Shown: in pieces, positions 43,528 to 56,150 of the stretch
Numbering within the stretch: the first letter of the stretch is position 1
Layout of the letters: the number at the start of each line of letters is the position of its first letter
The notes under the pieces: model-generated
Seen by the model: the letters and a program-made list of their open reading frames with translations, nothing else
Databases searched by the model: none
Told to the model about the DNA's origin: nothing
Made by a program: the position numbers and the translations under genes
Assembly (NCBI RefSeq): GCF_019279795.1
Contig: NC_056737.1
Coordinates: 1,193,641,924-1,193,705,923, forward strand
DNA length: 64,000 bases
Direction: 5' to 3'
Source of the DNA: Protopterus annectens
Lineage: Eukaryota; Chordata; Ceratodontiformes; Protopteridae

Positions 43528-44000
43528 CTGAAGAACAGAGTCAAAACTTCCACTTAAGTTAATATTCATACAACACAATTAAATAACTTTAAATACTGTA
43601 TTATTTGAAAAAAAGTGCAGATAAAAGGTACTTAAATTCTCTTATACGTCCAGTTGAACACAGCTAGATCTTAGCCGGCCAAAGCTGAGGTTTTTAAGCA
43701 GAAAATATTTCAAACTGTACCACTTAAATAGGCAGCGACAGGAAATCAAAGAATGTGGCTACCCCCACACCTGAAACTACTAACAGACAATAAAATTCAA
43801 GCAAGCACTAACTGAAGAACAGAGTCAAAACTTCCACTTCAGTTAATATTCATGCAACACAATTAAATCAATTTAAATACTATATTATTTGAAAAAGTGC
43901 AGATAAAAGGTGCTTAAATTCTCTTATACATCCAGTTGAATACAGCTAGATCTTAGCCGTCCAAAGCTGAGGTTTTTAAGCAGAAAATATTTCAAACTGA
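43528..44000 (-). repeat. tandem 284-bp repeats in the CR1 5' leader
   Basis: CTGAAGAACAGAGTCAAAAC begins units at 43,528 and 43,812. The two copies match closely over at least 189 bp, up to ATTTCAAACTG at about 43,718 and 44,000. Because ORF1 starts at 43,033 on the minus strand, these are upstream repeats, comparable in position to the promoter monomers of some L1 families. Promoter activity is an inference. Confidence 0.85.
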
Positions 44001-45358
<1,358 letters not shown>

Positions 45359-45451
45359 CTAAACACGTTTTAGTACTTTGGATTTCATTTTCTTAGTGTT
45401 TTTAATGCAGAGGTACATAGTAAATGTATGTTAAAGTAAATTTAGCAGCAT

Positions 45452-45712
45452 ATTATGGTTGCACTCTGCGGTGGTGGTGCTGCGGTAGCGTTTTCGCCTC
45501 ACAGTAAGACGCTGTCTGGTTCGATTCTCAGCTAGAGCGTATTCTGCGTGGAGACTTGCGTAAATGGGTGTACCTTCGTTGAAGGTTGTGCGTCAGAGCT
45601 GGCAACTCTTTATGTAAAAATCTACTGCCATTCATTAGCGGACCGGAGTTCCACTGTGGCGACCCCTAACCGGGAAAAGCCGAAAGAGACAACAACATTA
45701 TGGTTGCACTCT
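45452..45712 (+). mobile_element. tRNA-derived SINE with V-SINE/DANA-like tail and 16-bp TSD
   Basis: The SINE body (45,468-45,696, 229 bp) is bounded by perfect copies of ATTATGGTTGCACTCT at 45,452-45,467 and 45,697-45,712. The head has a tRNA-like promoter: an A-box-like segment around CTGCGGTAGCG and a B box GGTTCGATTCT near 45,519. The tail contains CCACTGTGGCGACCCCTAAC and AAGCCGAAAGAGAC, the conserved 3' core of V-SINE/DANA elements known from lampreys and fishes, which is the strongest taxonomic hint in the window. Such SINEs are transcribed by Pol III and mobilised by a LINE with a matching tail. Confidence 0.88.
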
Positions 45713-48009
45713 AACAATGTAAGGACTGACCCAAAGTCAGTCAGAATCTCTTACAATGGATCTGCTTGTACCAGATATGCACCCCCCTCTGGGATGATGT
45801 CCAAAAAAAGCATAAATGACCTTTTTATGAACAGTATCAGTGCAACTAGTTGATAGGGTTGCCACCTGACTCTCTTTCTGCAGTTCTGGCCTGTGTGTGT
45901 GGGGGAGCTTGAAAATGGTAAATGCACTGATGATTTACAAGAATAAAATGTTTTCTGACTTTTCTCTAAATGTCACAGAACTTTTTGATACTACATTTAA
46001 GTTATCTTAACATATAAACTAGTATAAATAGCATTTAAAGGCTTAGCATTTCAGTACTGTGTTGCTGCTTATGTAAATTTGTCAGAAGAGTTGACAATTG
46101 CCTTTAACCCCCCTGACTGATCTAATTGCTTTGTTTTACTATGAAAGGGGAGTGTTAAGTTTTCCTACCCTCTGCAATAAAAACAGTGGAAAACAGTTCC
46201 ACAGCTTTCTGTCTGTCTTTTTTCATATCAGCTGTTGTGTTCCTGACATTAGCATGATTAATTGCTCATCTAAGATTGACAGCAGTACCTGACAGAGTAA
46301 ACTACACATTTAACTGTGTCTATAATATGTCATGCAGATGGAGATGAATTTCTCTACAATGTATGTGAGAAGTTGAGTTAGAAAAGGAAGTAGGCAGACT
46401 TTCCCTTCTTTTGACTCTAATCCAAGAAAATAAAGGTTTTAAAAAGTACAAACACGTTTTTGATACCTACACAATGCTGGAACATTATTGTAAGGAGAAA
46501 AGAATCCTAATGATTGAGGTTAAACTGCATAAGAGGGTGTAGTTTTCCTTAATGATGATTGAGGATATGATAAATATATGATGGTTAATATTTTGAGGAT
46601 ATGAGAGAGGTGCTGTGATAGGATATTGGCTCATTTAGTTTGATATGATATGAGGTAAAGTGGATTAATAATGATAGAATGGTTAAGGTAGGAAGGTGTA
46701 GTAGAATCATATTGCTGTGTGTGGAGAGTATCTTGTTTAGCAGTGTTGAGTATATAGATGCAATAGGCTGTGGTTTCCTTGTGAGATTCTAAGTTGTGAG
46801 TTGGTTGCTAGAGTATGGTGATTGGTTGTTTAGAGTAGTGGCGTGTCACCTAGCCCTTACAAATGTAGATGTAGTGGGGGTGAGTGGGAATTGGGGTAGG
46901 GTAAGGTAGCGGAGTGAGGCTGGGTGGAGTAAGGGCAAACACAGCAGGTAGAGTCAATCCGAGACTTGTAAGATCCCGGAAACAATCAGTTCAATTTGGT
47001 GTAAGGCCTCTGCTTCTGGTATACTGTGTTACTTTTTAACAATTTCCCTGGATGGAGGAATAGTGCTGTGAAAGTGTTAAATGGAAAGGATTAAGGTGTG
47101 TACGAGTAGCTTGTATACTGTAGCACACTATATAGAATGAGGCTAAACATGCACCTTAAATTGGCTTTTGAGTTAATTCAGAAGGGAAGATGGATTCCCT
47201 GTTGCTGACCAGGCAAAGTGCTCACCAGTTTAGAAGTTCCTCAGAAAATTATCTTTATCTATTTTACTACACAAAAAAGATAGATTTACATTAAAACACT
47301 AGTATTTGCTTAGCACAGTAGATTTCCAAGTTCCAGGTTCTCGGTTATGGTTGAGGCAATGAAGAAATGCAGGGCTGGTACTTCTGAAAGCAAAGCTGGA
47401 TACAATTGGGTGCAGAAAGAGGGAACAAGACTGATAAAGAAAAAATAGTAAAACTGTAAATAATGACTGAGGATACTACAAGCTTTAACAGTTGGCAAAG
47501 TGCAGCTTCCGGTCTCAAAGTAAAGACTGCTACTTGATGTAGTGATTATAAAGAACTCAGGTAGTATATTAGCTTAATATGGACTTGGTAAAACTCTCGT
47601 GAGTGGGTAACTGTAAATTCACCCCCAGTTTAGCATCATGTTCCTTCATGGGTAGGAGAATCATGTTAATGTCCCAACATTTCCTTGTTATTCATATGCA
47701 AAATATAAGGGCTAAAAACTACTATGGGAATGTAAAATTAAGCTTGTTGAGGTCCTCATGGTTCAGCTGCCTAGTAAGTACCTGTGAACCTATAAGGTAG
47801 CATAGTTATTGGTTTGGGTCATTATGATATACCTTTCATAACACTGGAGACATTTTGAGTAAAGTTAAGACTGTCTTCCACAAATATGCCTTTCATGACC
47901 GTGTCAAGTTTTTTTATAGAACTAAGAGCTTTATAATTAAAATTTTACAGCTCTCTTCTTAAAGTGTAGGATTCATCATGAACATGAGACTGCTGTCAGA
48001 GCAGATGTA
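45713..48009. other. non-coding, no feature recognised
   Basis: AT-rich and GT-rich stretches with only short frames without motifs. It is the least repetitive-looking part of the window and the most likely to be old intergenic or intronic DNA. Confidence 0.45.
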
Positions 48010-48290
48010 TGTTAGATTATCAAAGTTCTGAAACATAGAAATTCATGTGACCAAGACCATATGATCAAAGATTTGGAACTTTGAACATTTAAAAAATCTA
48101 TTTTAACATTTTTGTAGGGGGTTACCCCCCCTGCTCCCCCCACACCCCCTGATAATTAAATATACCAACTCTGAGAAAGCACTACACTGCAATATCCATT
48201 CAAAATGTTTGAAATTTCAAAACTACAATCATATGGTCCTGACCATATGACTTTTGAAGTTTTGAATCTTTGATAATCTGATAGGAATCC
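48010..48290. mobile_element. fold-back element (candidate MITE)
   Basis: About 48,011-48,090 and the reverse complement of 48,205-48,285 match imperfectly, starting with AGATTATCAAAG at both outer ends. The centre has a C-rich GGGGGTTACCCCCCC segment. Within the right arm TCATATGGTC and GACCATATGA form a perfect 10-bp hairpin with a 2-base loop. There is no coding capacity. I could not define a target-site duplication, so the superfamily is open. Confidence 0.6.
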
Positions 48291-48671
48291 ATAACATCAC
48301 TGCTGCATCAAAACAGAGGTAACAATGCAACCCACCCTACCCACAGGGGGTTTCCCACTTTTACCTCCGAAATGAAGATTCCACATAGATAATCTCCCCC
48401 AAATATGCTGTATGACTCTCTACTTGTCATACATGCTACATCTGAGGTGTTCACCCCAACTCCAACTCTATCTGCTATTAATTAATTGCATAAAAGTTGC
48501 TTTCTGACTGCTTTATCTCATGAAATATAGTTATTTGTGGGATCATTTCACAGCCATGTTAGAGTATATTAAAGGGTCAAACATTTCTTTGCTAAAACAA
48601 GTAAAAAAGTAGAAAAATAAAGTAGTTATGTATGTTTGGCATCCATACTATGTGACTATAACTGTTCCATG

Positions 48672-48790
48672 ACTAGCACAGCTGCAAGGAAAACTGCAGG
48701 TAAGAATGAAACCCCAATTCCTGAAGTGATTACTAGCACAGGTGCAAGGAGGACTGGAGACAGGAACAACTCTCTAAGTCCTGAAAGATG
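48672..48790 (+). repeat. imperfect 60-bp tandem duplication
   Basis: ACTAGCACAGCTGCAAGGA at about 48,672 and ACTAGCACAGGTGCAAGGA at about 48,732 start two adjacent units that share CCTGAA near their ends. Confidence 0.75.
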
Positions 48791-49498
48791 TCACATAAAT
48801 AACCATGAAACAGAACAAATATCAGCTTATCAGCAGACTACATGACATCAAGCAAATACCAAAATATTGACTTTAAAAGATACTTTCACAAACAGGATCC
48901 AAATGGTACTAAAAACTGTATAAAAGGAATGTAAAACTGAATGTTGTTATCCGGTATCTTGTAGTAACACAGTTTCAAGGTAAAACAAACTCAAAAAATG
49001 TCAGCAGAAAAAACAAACTTAAATGTCATGAAAAACAGTTGCTGAACAGAGTATTCACTGCTAAATCCATTAAAATAAAACCTTTGTTTAATAAATATAA
49101 GCACTTTCATTTTAATAACTTTTAAAACTTCACCAGATACAATCCATTCAAAAAGCAATGCTTCTTAAATACCAAAAAGTTATGTGACCCAAAAGCAAAA
49201 ATCTAATACTACTTTTAAAGTCATATGTCCCTAATGGTATAAAATTTCACTATAATACACACATAATATATGTCAAAATAGAACCAGCATCATTTCACTT
49301 TGTTTAGCATAAAAATAAACATTAGAGCTTATATTTTTATTAGCCATGACCACATTTTTTTCAAGTTCCTACCTAACCTGGTATGATTTCTATCTTTTCA
49401 ATTACTTTAATTTTAGAATAGGGGCTATACCAACTGCCTCATTTAAGCCTAGGTAATTATATGCTTCAAGTCTGAGTTGCCAGATTAACTCCTATCTA

Positions 49499-50860
49499 TC
49501 AAAATATGTAGAGCAAGGACCCACCCATGTTTTTTTTCACCTTTTCTAAAATACTAAACTTAAAAGTGTGTTCAGGGTATTCTTCCAGGTGTCTATATAT
49601 GGCATTCATGGTCTTTCTCTTCCTTATATCATATATGTGTTCATATATATGATTACGTAATTTGCTTTCGCTTTTACCAATGTAAAATCCCTCACAATTC
49701 TGGCACCGGACTCCATAAGTTACTCCCATAGTGTCATAGATGTACTTTCCATCCAGGTGAATATCCTTCCCTCTTAAATTAATTCTATCCCCTTCCAATA
49801 TAAACTTACACATATTACATCTCCCACACTTTGACATCCTTGGATGGTTGATTGTCTTACCAGGCTTTCTTTCCAATCTGTTCTTCAAATTAAGCCATCT
49901 CATATAAATAATTATGGGCTCATTCCCCTGAACACTTAACATATTCATGTTCTCCCTAAAAATGTTTCAGTTCTTCTATAAGATCCACTTAATTTTTGAA
50001 CTTTCCATGCAGAACGCAGTCACTAATGCAGTCATGTAATGGTCCGATCCAGTCTTATTAACCAAGGGTGTCCTATCATTGTTTCCATCCAATAACAATA
50101 TGGGCTTAAAATATCCCATATCCCTCATAGAGGAAACCTCATCAGTAAGTTCCTGAACTAAACATATTCATTAAAGTCTCACATTCCTTATAAAAGTCAT
50201 TGTCCAAGCTGCTCATATGGGCTGCCCTAAACAGTTGTCCTTGACTACTGTTCTCTTCTGCTTATAGGCATGGCAACTGGAAAAATGCAATAGCATATTT
50301 GAATATGTTGGTTTTTGATACACAATAACTACATATTTCTCTTTTTCCCTGTCCTTTTCTATTAATACATCCAGGTAGGCCATCCTATCCTGGTTGTATG
50401 AGTGTGTGAAGGGCAAGAAATCTGTGCTAGTGTTGATGTAATTAATAAATTCTACCAATTCAGTTGCTCCGTTATTCCAAATTACAAATATGTCATCCAG
50501 GTAACATAAATAAAATTTTACTGCTCTATTATGTTGACTGCTGGAAACATACATGGATTCTCATTGAAGCATTACAATGTTAGCCAACAGAGACCCCACT
50601 GGGGACCCCATTGATACTCCCACTTTTTGTTTGTATATCTTCTTCTCAAAATATAATGAAATCATTTTTTGAAACTATTTCCAACAATTCAATAGCATTA
50701 TTTAATACTCCCCTGATCCACTCCTCTTCTTTCCAGATATTTCAGTGTCCACTCTAAGGCCACAGTGTGTGGTATAACAGTGTATAAGCCGTGTACATCA
50801 ATGACAGCCATCAAATCAGATTCAGACTAGGTAACCTCATTCATTTTATATAGAACAATA
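49499..50860 (-). pseudogene. Penelope RT (C-terminal part) and GIY-YIG endonuclease
   Basis: Minus strand. A palm segment near 50.72-50.84 kb reads LMAVIDVHGLYTVIPHTVAL, then 50,213-50,554 has FYLCYLDDIFVIWNNG (YLDD catalytic box) and AYLDVLIEKD followed by VYQKPTYSNMLLHFSS. A degraded thumb lies at about 49,950-50,200. The endonuclease at 49,499-49,948 has a Cys pair C-G-R-C-N-M-C, then YDTMGVTYGVRCQNC, GFYIGKSESKLRNHIYEHI and ILEKVKK. YGV...YIG plus the Arg/His helix is the GIY-YIG core of Penelope-like elements. Frames break near 50.2 and 50.6 kb. Confidence 0.88.
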
Positions 50861-50879
50861 AAAATGGCCTTCGGGGAAG

Positions 50880-51160
50880 GAAAGTGATGATGAGGAGATG
50901 TTTAGCTTTATTCAAAACAATGGTTTAATAGCCATAAAACCAGATAAGGGAGGGGGGTTGTAATTATGGCACAATGAGATTACAATGAGCGTATAAGACA
51001 GATATTGGATAGAAGTTCTTGAGGATGGGAGGGGGAATGTGACAGTGGCTTGTGCCCAGTATATTGATAAATTCAAGCATTTACTGGGGCACGAATTCCA
51101 TCTTTGTAGGGATTCTTGGGATGTTCTATATAAAATGAATGAGGTTACCTATTAAGATAG
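50880..51160 (+). pseudogene. Penelope RT N-terminal fragment, opposite orientation
   Basis: The plus-strand translation resembles the first RT motifs of Penelope-like elements: an IKPDKGGGL-like run near 50,940 (with stops), YWIEVLEDG, and YIDKFKHLL. It ends at LYKMNEV, the same residues that start the minus-strand block. This fixes the two pieces as adjacent parts of one protein. Confidence 0.65.
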
Positions 51161-51662
51161 AAAATCATACCAGGTTAGGTAGGAACTTAGAAAAAATTGG
51201 TTATAGCTAATAAAAATATAAACTCTAATGTTTATTTTTATTTTTATGCTAAAAGAAATTAATTGATGCTGGTTCTATTTTGGCATATATTATGCAGTTA
51301 AAGTAATTTTTTGTACCATTAGGGACATATGACTTTAGGGATCATAGTAAAACATGTAAAGAGTTTTACTCTTTATGTAGCTGAACAACTAGATTAAATC
51401 TGAGGCAAAATGCAATGTTGGTATGAACAGTACATTGGTAAATGTAAAACCTTATTAGGCAAGTTGATGTAAATGCATTATGCAAATGGGTTACAACATT
51501 TGATTGGTATCTCAAACTAAAGAATGTGTGGTATGACAGTAAATGTTTATTGTGAATCATATGAAACTGCTTTCTGTGTGCAATGTCATAAAAGTTCAGT
51601 TCAGACCATTATCAAAAAGATAAACTGTAGGGAACAAATCTCCTAAGTGTAAAGAACTAAGT

Positions 51663-53050
51663 ATGGGTAATACACTGCATTATATCCAGACATTAAGCAG
51701 TTATGTCCTGTTGCTACATTAATTTTAAAACTGGAACAGCAGTCAAATTAGTTACTAACAGAATCTCCTGTAGATCTAGTTACACCTTTTAAAGAGTATG
51801 TACAAATGTGGAATGAAACTACTACTCAGCAAAAACAGACAAGGACAGGGACAAGGTGCACAATGAATTGACAGAGGAATTTAATAAACTCTTAAAAGAC
51901 AGACAAAATGAGCTCGGGAAGTTTAAAAAATATACAAACCATTTTTCAGAAGTGCATAGCAGCTTTGCAGTCAGCAGAAGAGGTAACTGAAAAGTATCAG
52001 AATGCCCATGAAGAATTACAGGAAGAAATTCAAACTCTTAAGCAACAATTACAAGACAAGGAAAAATCAGGTTAGTGATTGAATATCAAGCCTGTAAAGA
52101 ATCACAGAAAGAATTTCCAGATCTTAAGCAATAGTTACAAGACAAGGAAGATTTGGTTTGTGAAGTTCAGGATAAACTAATACAAGCTAATCCCCAAATA
52201 TAAGAGTTAAAAGAAGAATTGCAAAGGACAAAGCGAGTACAGGTTATAGAACAGGAAACTCCAGCAGATTTGTACACACAATCAAGGTTGTTACAAAGCA
52301 TGCCACAATGGAATGATAAAAAAGGCATATTTTATAACATGCTTACATTTGAGGAATGGACAGCATACACAGCAGGATCTAAGGTATGGACCGATGCTTT
52401 ACTTCAATGCTTTTAGATTTTTATTCCAAAGTGTTTTAAAACTTTTATCCAGTTTAATCAAGATGCTTATAAATTGGACAGTAAAGTAAGGCATATGACT
52501 GCTGTTCTCATGGCATGCACACAAGGGCAGCCTCTCACAGCTAAGTTGTTAGATAATTTCAAAAATCACCATTTCAGATAAATTAATGGAGCAAGTGGAA
52601 CATTTTAAGCTAGCCTTCAAGATAATCTATCAAAAGTCAGAAAGGGACATGAAACAAAAGGAAATGCAGAAACAGTTGATACATTGGATTTTAGAGCAAG
52701 TAAAAGGGGTCCCAGGGGATATTAAATGCATTTATGAGGAAAATGCAAACACCCTCACTGACTTAGTACAAAGACTGATGAGAGGATGTACTATGACCAA
52801 TGATGGGACATTATACTGGCATCATATTTTTGCCTTAGAGGAAAATAGCAAGCCATTTGAGGTAATAAGTGATGTAAAAAGTCAAAGGTAGAGGACAATG
52901 GTGTGATCAACTGCCATTGGAGGGAGCTGTGTCGGCATCATCGGCTTCAGGTTTAAAAACAAGTTATAAGCAAAAGGTGTCATCATGCTTTTTTCTGTAA
53001 AAAAGGGCATGTTAAGCAAAATTGTGGCCATTACAAATTTTAGCAAAAAA
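51663..53050 (+). pseudogene. retroviral gag remnant with coiled coil and CCHC knuckle
   Basis: ATG 51,663 gives MGNTLHYIQTL, a start with Gly at position 2 as in myristoylated matrix proteins, soon followed by stops. A predicted coiled coil spans about 51,930-52,210 and is tandemly duplicated (EIQTLKQQLQDKE, then a second EFPDLKQ-stop-LQDKE). A capsid-like region lies at 52,219-52,890, with LTFEEWTAYTAGSKVW and ANTLTDLVQRLMRGC. A zinc knuckle near 52,985-53,035 reads C-K-K-G-H-V-K-Q-N-C, with the first Cys displaced by one extra base. Assembly and RNA packaging would be its role in an intact virus. Confidence 0.65.
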
Positions 53051-53454
53051 GGAAGAATAGGGTATGTTTGCAAAAACAGAGCCAAAAGATTCACAAGACA
53101 AGTCAGATAAACAAATCAATGTACAGAGACCTTACAACATTGGTAAGGATAGCTATAAGGTTCATCAATACATGGGAAAAGGGGTTGTATGCCCCACAGA
53201 CTTCCAGGCAGCTTCACCTGCAAATCTAAAATATTTGGAAGTGCAGGCAGAAGCGATAGCTAGACAACAGTTATAAAAACAAATTGAAAAATCGAAATAT
53301 GTGGATCACTCACATACAGAGGAAGATGACAAACAAAAGCATGCAGTGTGCCATATTGCATTTGACAATAAAGACAAGGATGAGTGTATCCCCTTACAAT
53401 AGGGATGTGCCCTCCTACTCTGGTATCTTTCCTGACTACCTTTAAACAGGGTCC

Positions 53455-53815
53455 GGATGAATGACCATTGATTGATATCTGGGTAGAGGGGTCACTATGG
53501 CAAAATGTTTTATTGGGTACCGGAGCAGCAGTATCCATCACAAATAGACAGTTATCTGTAAATCCTAAAATCAAGGTTTCATTTTGGCATTTAATGGTAT
53601 GGGATGCTATGCCATGGGTAGCCAAGATGTACACATAAAGTTTAATCAAGAAGGGCAGTCATGGAAAGGTGCATATTTGAGCTATCCATCCTGTTCAACT
53701 ACCATCATTGATATGGACATCTTAGGACCTTTGGGCATAGTAATTGATTTGCCTGACAATACTTTGTGGATAGGAGATAGGAAAAAAGGAGAGGAAGAGC
53801 TAAGTGCAGTTTGAT
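53455..53815 (+). pseudogene. retroviral protease remnant
   Basis: VLLGTGAAVSI near 53,515 aligns with the aspartic-protease active site, with the catalytic Asp changed to Gly. The second half, in another frame from 53,584, ends in IIDMDILGPLGIVIDLPDNT, which resembles the C-terminal part of retroviral proteases. It is non-functional by both the frameshift and the lost Asp. Confidence 0.65.
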
Positions 53816-53929
53816 GTGCAATCTCTTTACCTAAAAAACTGACAAGCCTACAGGGTATGTAAATTCAGACAGTAAGGATGGGTGGCAGCATTTACATCAA
53901 TTCCCAAATCTGTGGTCCAAGGGGCCCAG

Positions 53930-54990
53930 TGATTGTGGAAAATTAGAAATGCCAGTGGGTGTGGGCAGTGGTCCCTATTATATATTGCAAGTTCAGAAAC
54001 AATATCCCATTCAGAGCAAAGCAGGGGAAGATATGAAAAATGTATTGCAGAATGGGAAAAGGAAGGAATCATACAAAAAGAACAGCCCCACAAACTCTCC
54101 AATCTGGCCAGTTAAGAAGAAAGATGGTAGTTATCTTGTCATTGACTTACAGAAGGTTAATCAACTCCAAGAGGACATCTAATTACAGCAGTTACAGAAC
54201 TGACCGCATATATTAAACCACAAAGTAAGTGATTTACAGTAATAGAGTTAGCAAATGGCTTTTTGCAATACCACTCAGAAAGAGAGACTAGCCACAATGT
54301 GCCTTTACATGTAAAAATAAATATGCCATAATGAGTTTACCTCAGGGATTTCAAATTAGTTCAGTTATTTTCATCAGATGGTAAGATCCATTCTGCGACA
54401 TTTGGAAAAGGATGATTCAGTACTGCATTACACTGATGATATATTAATTCAGTCTGGAACAGTGGAGAAGCACATATAGCTTCTTAAAAAAATGTGTACT
54501 CTGCAGCAGGCAGGGCTTAAGGTTAAAAGTGAAAAAAAAATTCAGTTCATCATACAGGAAGTTAAATTTCTAGGTGCTATCATCAAACCAAGAAGGTCTC
54601 CTTGCTCAATGCATGTGCAAGGTATTTTACAAATGGAAAGGCCATTGACAATAGCAGATCAACACAAATTCATGGAATCATGAACTATAATAGGGAATAT
54701 ATAGAAGAGTATGTAGCTATGGCTGTTCCTCTATACAAAATGTTACAGGAACAAAAGAACTCCACTCTTTTTGAGTGGGGACTTCATGAAAATGAAACAT
54801 TTTTTGCAAATGAAGGTAATGTTAGCCCAGGTTATGGAATTAGTAGCACCTGCACCAAAGTTACTATTCGTATTGCAAGCAGCAGCAGGGAAAAATATGT
54901 TATATGTTGTACTATTACAGGAATGGCCACATGGTGGCGACAGTAGAATGGAAAAAAACATTAAGTGTAGTCACCTTTGCAGAAGAAAAT
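53930..54990 (+). pseudogene. retroviral reverse transcriptase remnant
   Basis: NSPIWPVKKKDGSYLVIDLQ (about 54,090-54,155) is the fingers motif. FTVIELANGF near 54,235 is motif A, with Glu in place of Asp. LPQGFQ near 54,340 is motif B. HYTDDILIQSG near 54,430 is the catalytic box with Y-T-D-D. LLKKMCTLQQAGLKVKSEKK and EVKFLGAII (54,480-54,580) are palm/thumb. A connection-like segment follows to about 54,960. It has numerous frame changes. No integrase domain is recognisable downstream. Confidence 0.78.
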
Positions 54991-55110
54991 GACACTTGTA
55001 GAAATGGGCTATCATCCTTGTATCAATTGCTATCCATTTACTTGTGTGTTAAGCAAACTGAATACTTATCTGTATTTTCCAGCATTATAGAACAAACCAC
55101 CTGCTTGTAA

Positions 55111-56150
55111 ACCACAATGTGAAGAGGTAATGACCAGAAATATGAGCCCTGCCTCTGGGTAACCTGGTGAATCTGTACAGCTGTGAGGTATGGCCACAGC
55201 AGGATATGGCCATACTGTCACATCAATGGATGTACAAGCATGGGATCCTCTGCCACCACTGTACCAAGGTGCTGAACCATTTACACAGACCCATTACCAA
55301 GTGTCTGCAGCTTCTCCTCCAGAATGGCATGATTGTGCAAGAATATGTAGGCTGCAGACCACAATACTGGACACAGCTTCATTCACCCTTTGTTCCCCAG
55401 GAAATTACTGCAAGCAAATATGTGTACCTGACAGTAGTCGATGACATAAAACATCATAGTGTAAAACAGTACTTATGTCTGAATATCTCTGCTAACACCA
55501 AAAACCATGTAGCAGAAGCAGCACAGACACAATTACCTACAGTAACCCACTATCCTTTGCCCATTTTGACCTCATATTGTCAACCTAGCTACAGATATCC
55601 CACAGAAACAGGTTTCTAGCTGTCGGTGCAGAACACAAAAGCCTGCACTGGAGTACAGCCTACCTGGAATGGATTCACACATTCAGTACAGAAGGTCATA
55701 CTGGGCATGCTCCCACACTTAGTGAAATGAAGCCTGTGTCTGGCAACAACAGTGGACTATACATATCTGACACTCACAGATGTTTGTGCACACACTCCAC
55801 AGTGCACACTAGTCATGCTTTGCACACACATTGGGTAAGAATATACACATATATCCAAGGACAACACATTATAATAGGCCAAACTTACACATACATAGAT
55901 GTGTGGAAGAGAGTGACAGACAGTGACAAACAGTCTCCCATCATGACAACTGTCCCACCCATCCAATTGGCTAAAACCACATGATGTGCAAATGTCAATC
56001 ACTGTAGACATTTGCCTCTGGTATCCCTCAGCACTATAGTCCCTGTGGTGCTTGTGATAATTGTGTTACGTGACTGTACAAGTCATTATTCATCTAGCAG
56101 TTGTATACAATTTAAACTGTGTGTGCCTGAGTAATGTGTGTCTACTTCCA
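55111..56150. other. unassigned sequence between ERV and satellite
   Basis: It contains a 150-codon plus-strand open frame (55,167-55,619, Cys/His/Tyr/Gln-rich) without any motif I recognise, and CA-rich stretches near 55,790-55,830. It could be an eroded 3' part of the retrovirus or part of the CA/TG-rich repeat domain to its right. I do not call a gene. Confidence 0.4.

Larger units (their letters stand above)
39119..44000 (-). mobile_element. CR1 LINE copy 7, most complete (about 4.9 kb)
   Basis: Minus strand, from leader (5', about 44,000) to 8-bp terminal units at 39,119-39,140. It contains a duplicated leader, an uninterrupted ORF1 (42,044-43,033) and a frameshifted ORF2 (39,218-42,014). 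The length fits full-length CR1 elements (about 4.5-5 kb). It abuts the 5' end of LINE-K at 39,118. Confidence 0.93.
49215..51350. mobile_element. Penelope-like element (Neptune/Poseidon-type), internally inverted
   Basis: The outer segments 49,215-49,400 and 51,165-51,350 are inverted copies of one sequence (shared words include ATCATACCAGGTTAGGTAGG and TAATAAAAATATAA). Between them lie a minus-strand RT-endonuclease block (49,499-50,860) and a plus-strand RT N-terminal block (about 50,900-51,160). The two coding blocks share a roughly 27-bp inverted segment (50,830-50,857 and 51,133-51,160). Together they form one element with its 5' part flipped and a second copy of its 3' end. Confidence 0.82.
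51663..55110 (+). mobile_element. endogenous retrovirus remnant (gag-pro-pol), no LTRs found
   Basis: Retroviral order gag, zinc knuckle, protease, RT in one direction, with many stops and frameshifts. I found no LTR pair, primer-binding site, integrase or envelope. The RT motif spelling (SPIWPVKKKDG type) suggests a gamma/epsilon- or spuma-like lineage and not beta/lenti, but this is a weak inference. Copy 5' and 3' limits are approximate. Confidence 0.75.

Noticed and set aside
45468..45545. tRNA gene
   Set aside because: The tRNA-like head is the promoter of a SINE, with a long tail and a target duplication. The cloverleaf is incomplete.
55167..55619. 150-codon open frame as envelope or host gene
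   Set aside because: No signal peptide, glycosylation pattern or motif stands out; it could be chance in CA-rich DNA.
51350..55700. LTRs flanking the retroviral remnant
   Set aside because: I compared the flanks by eye and found no convincing direct repeat with TG...CA ends.
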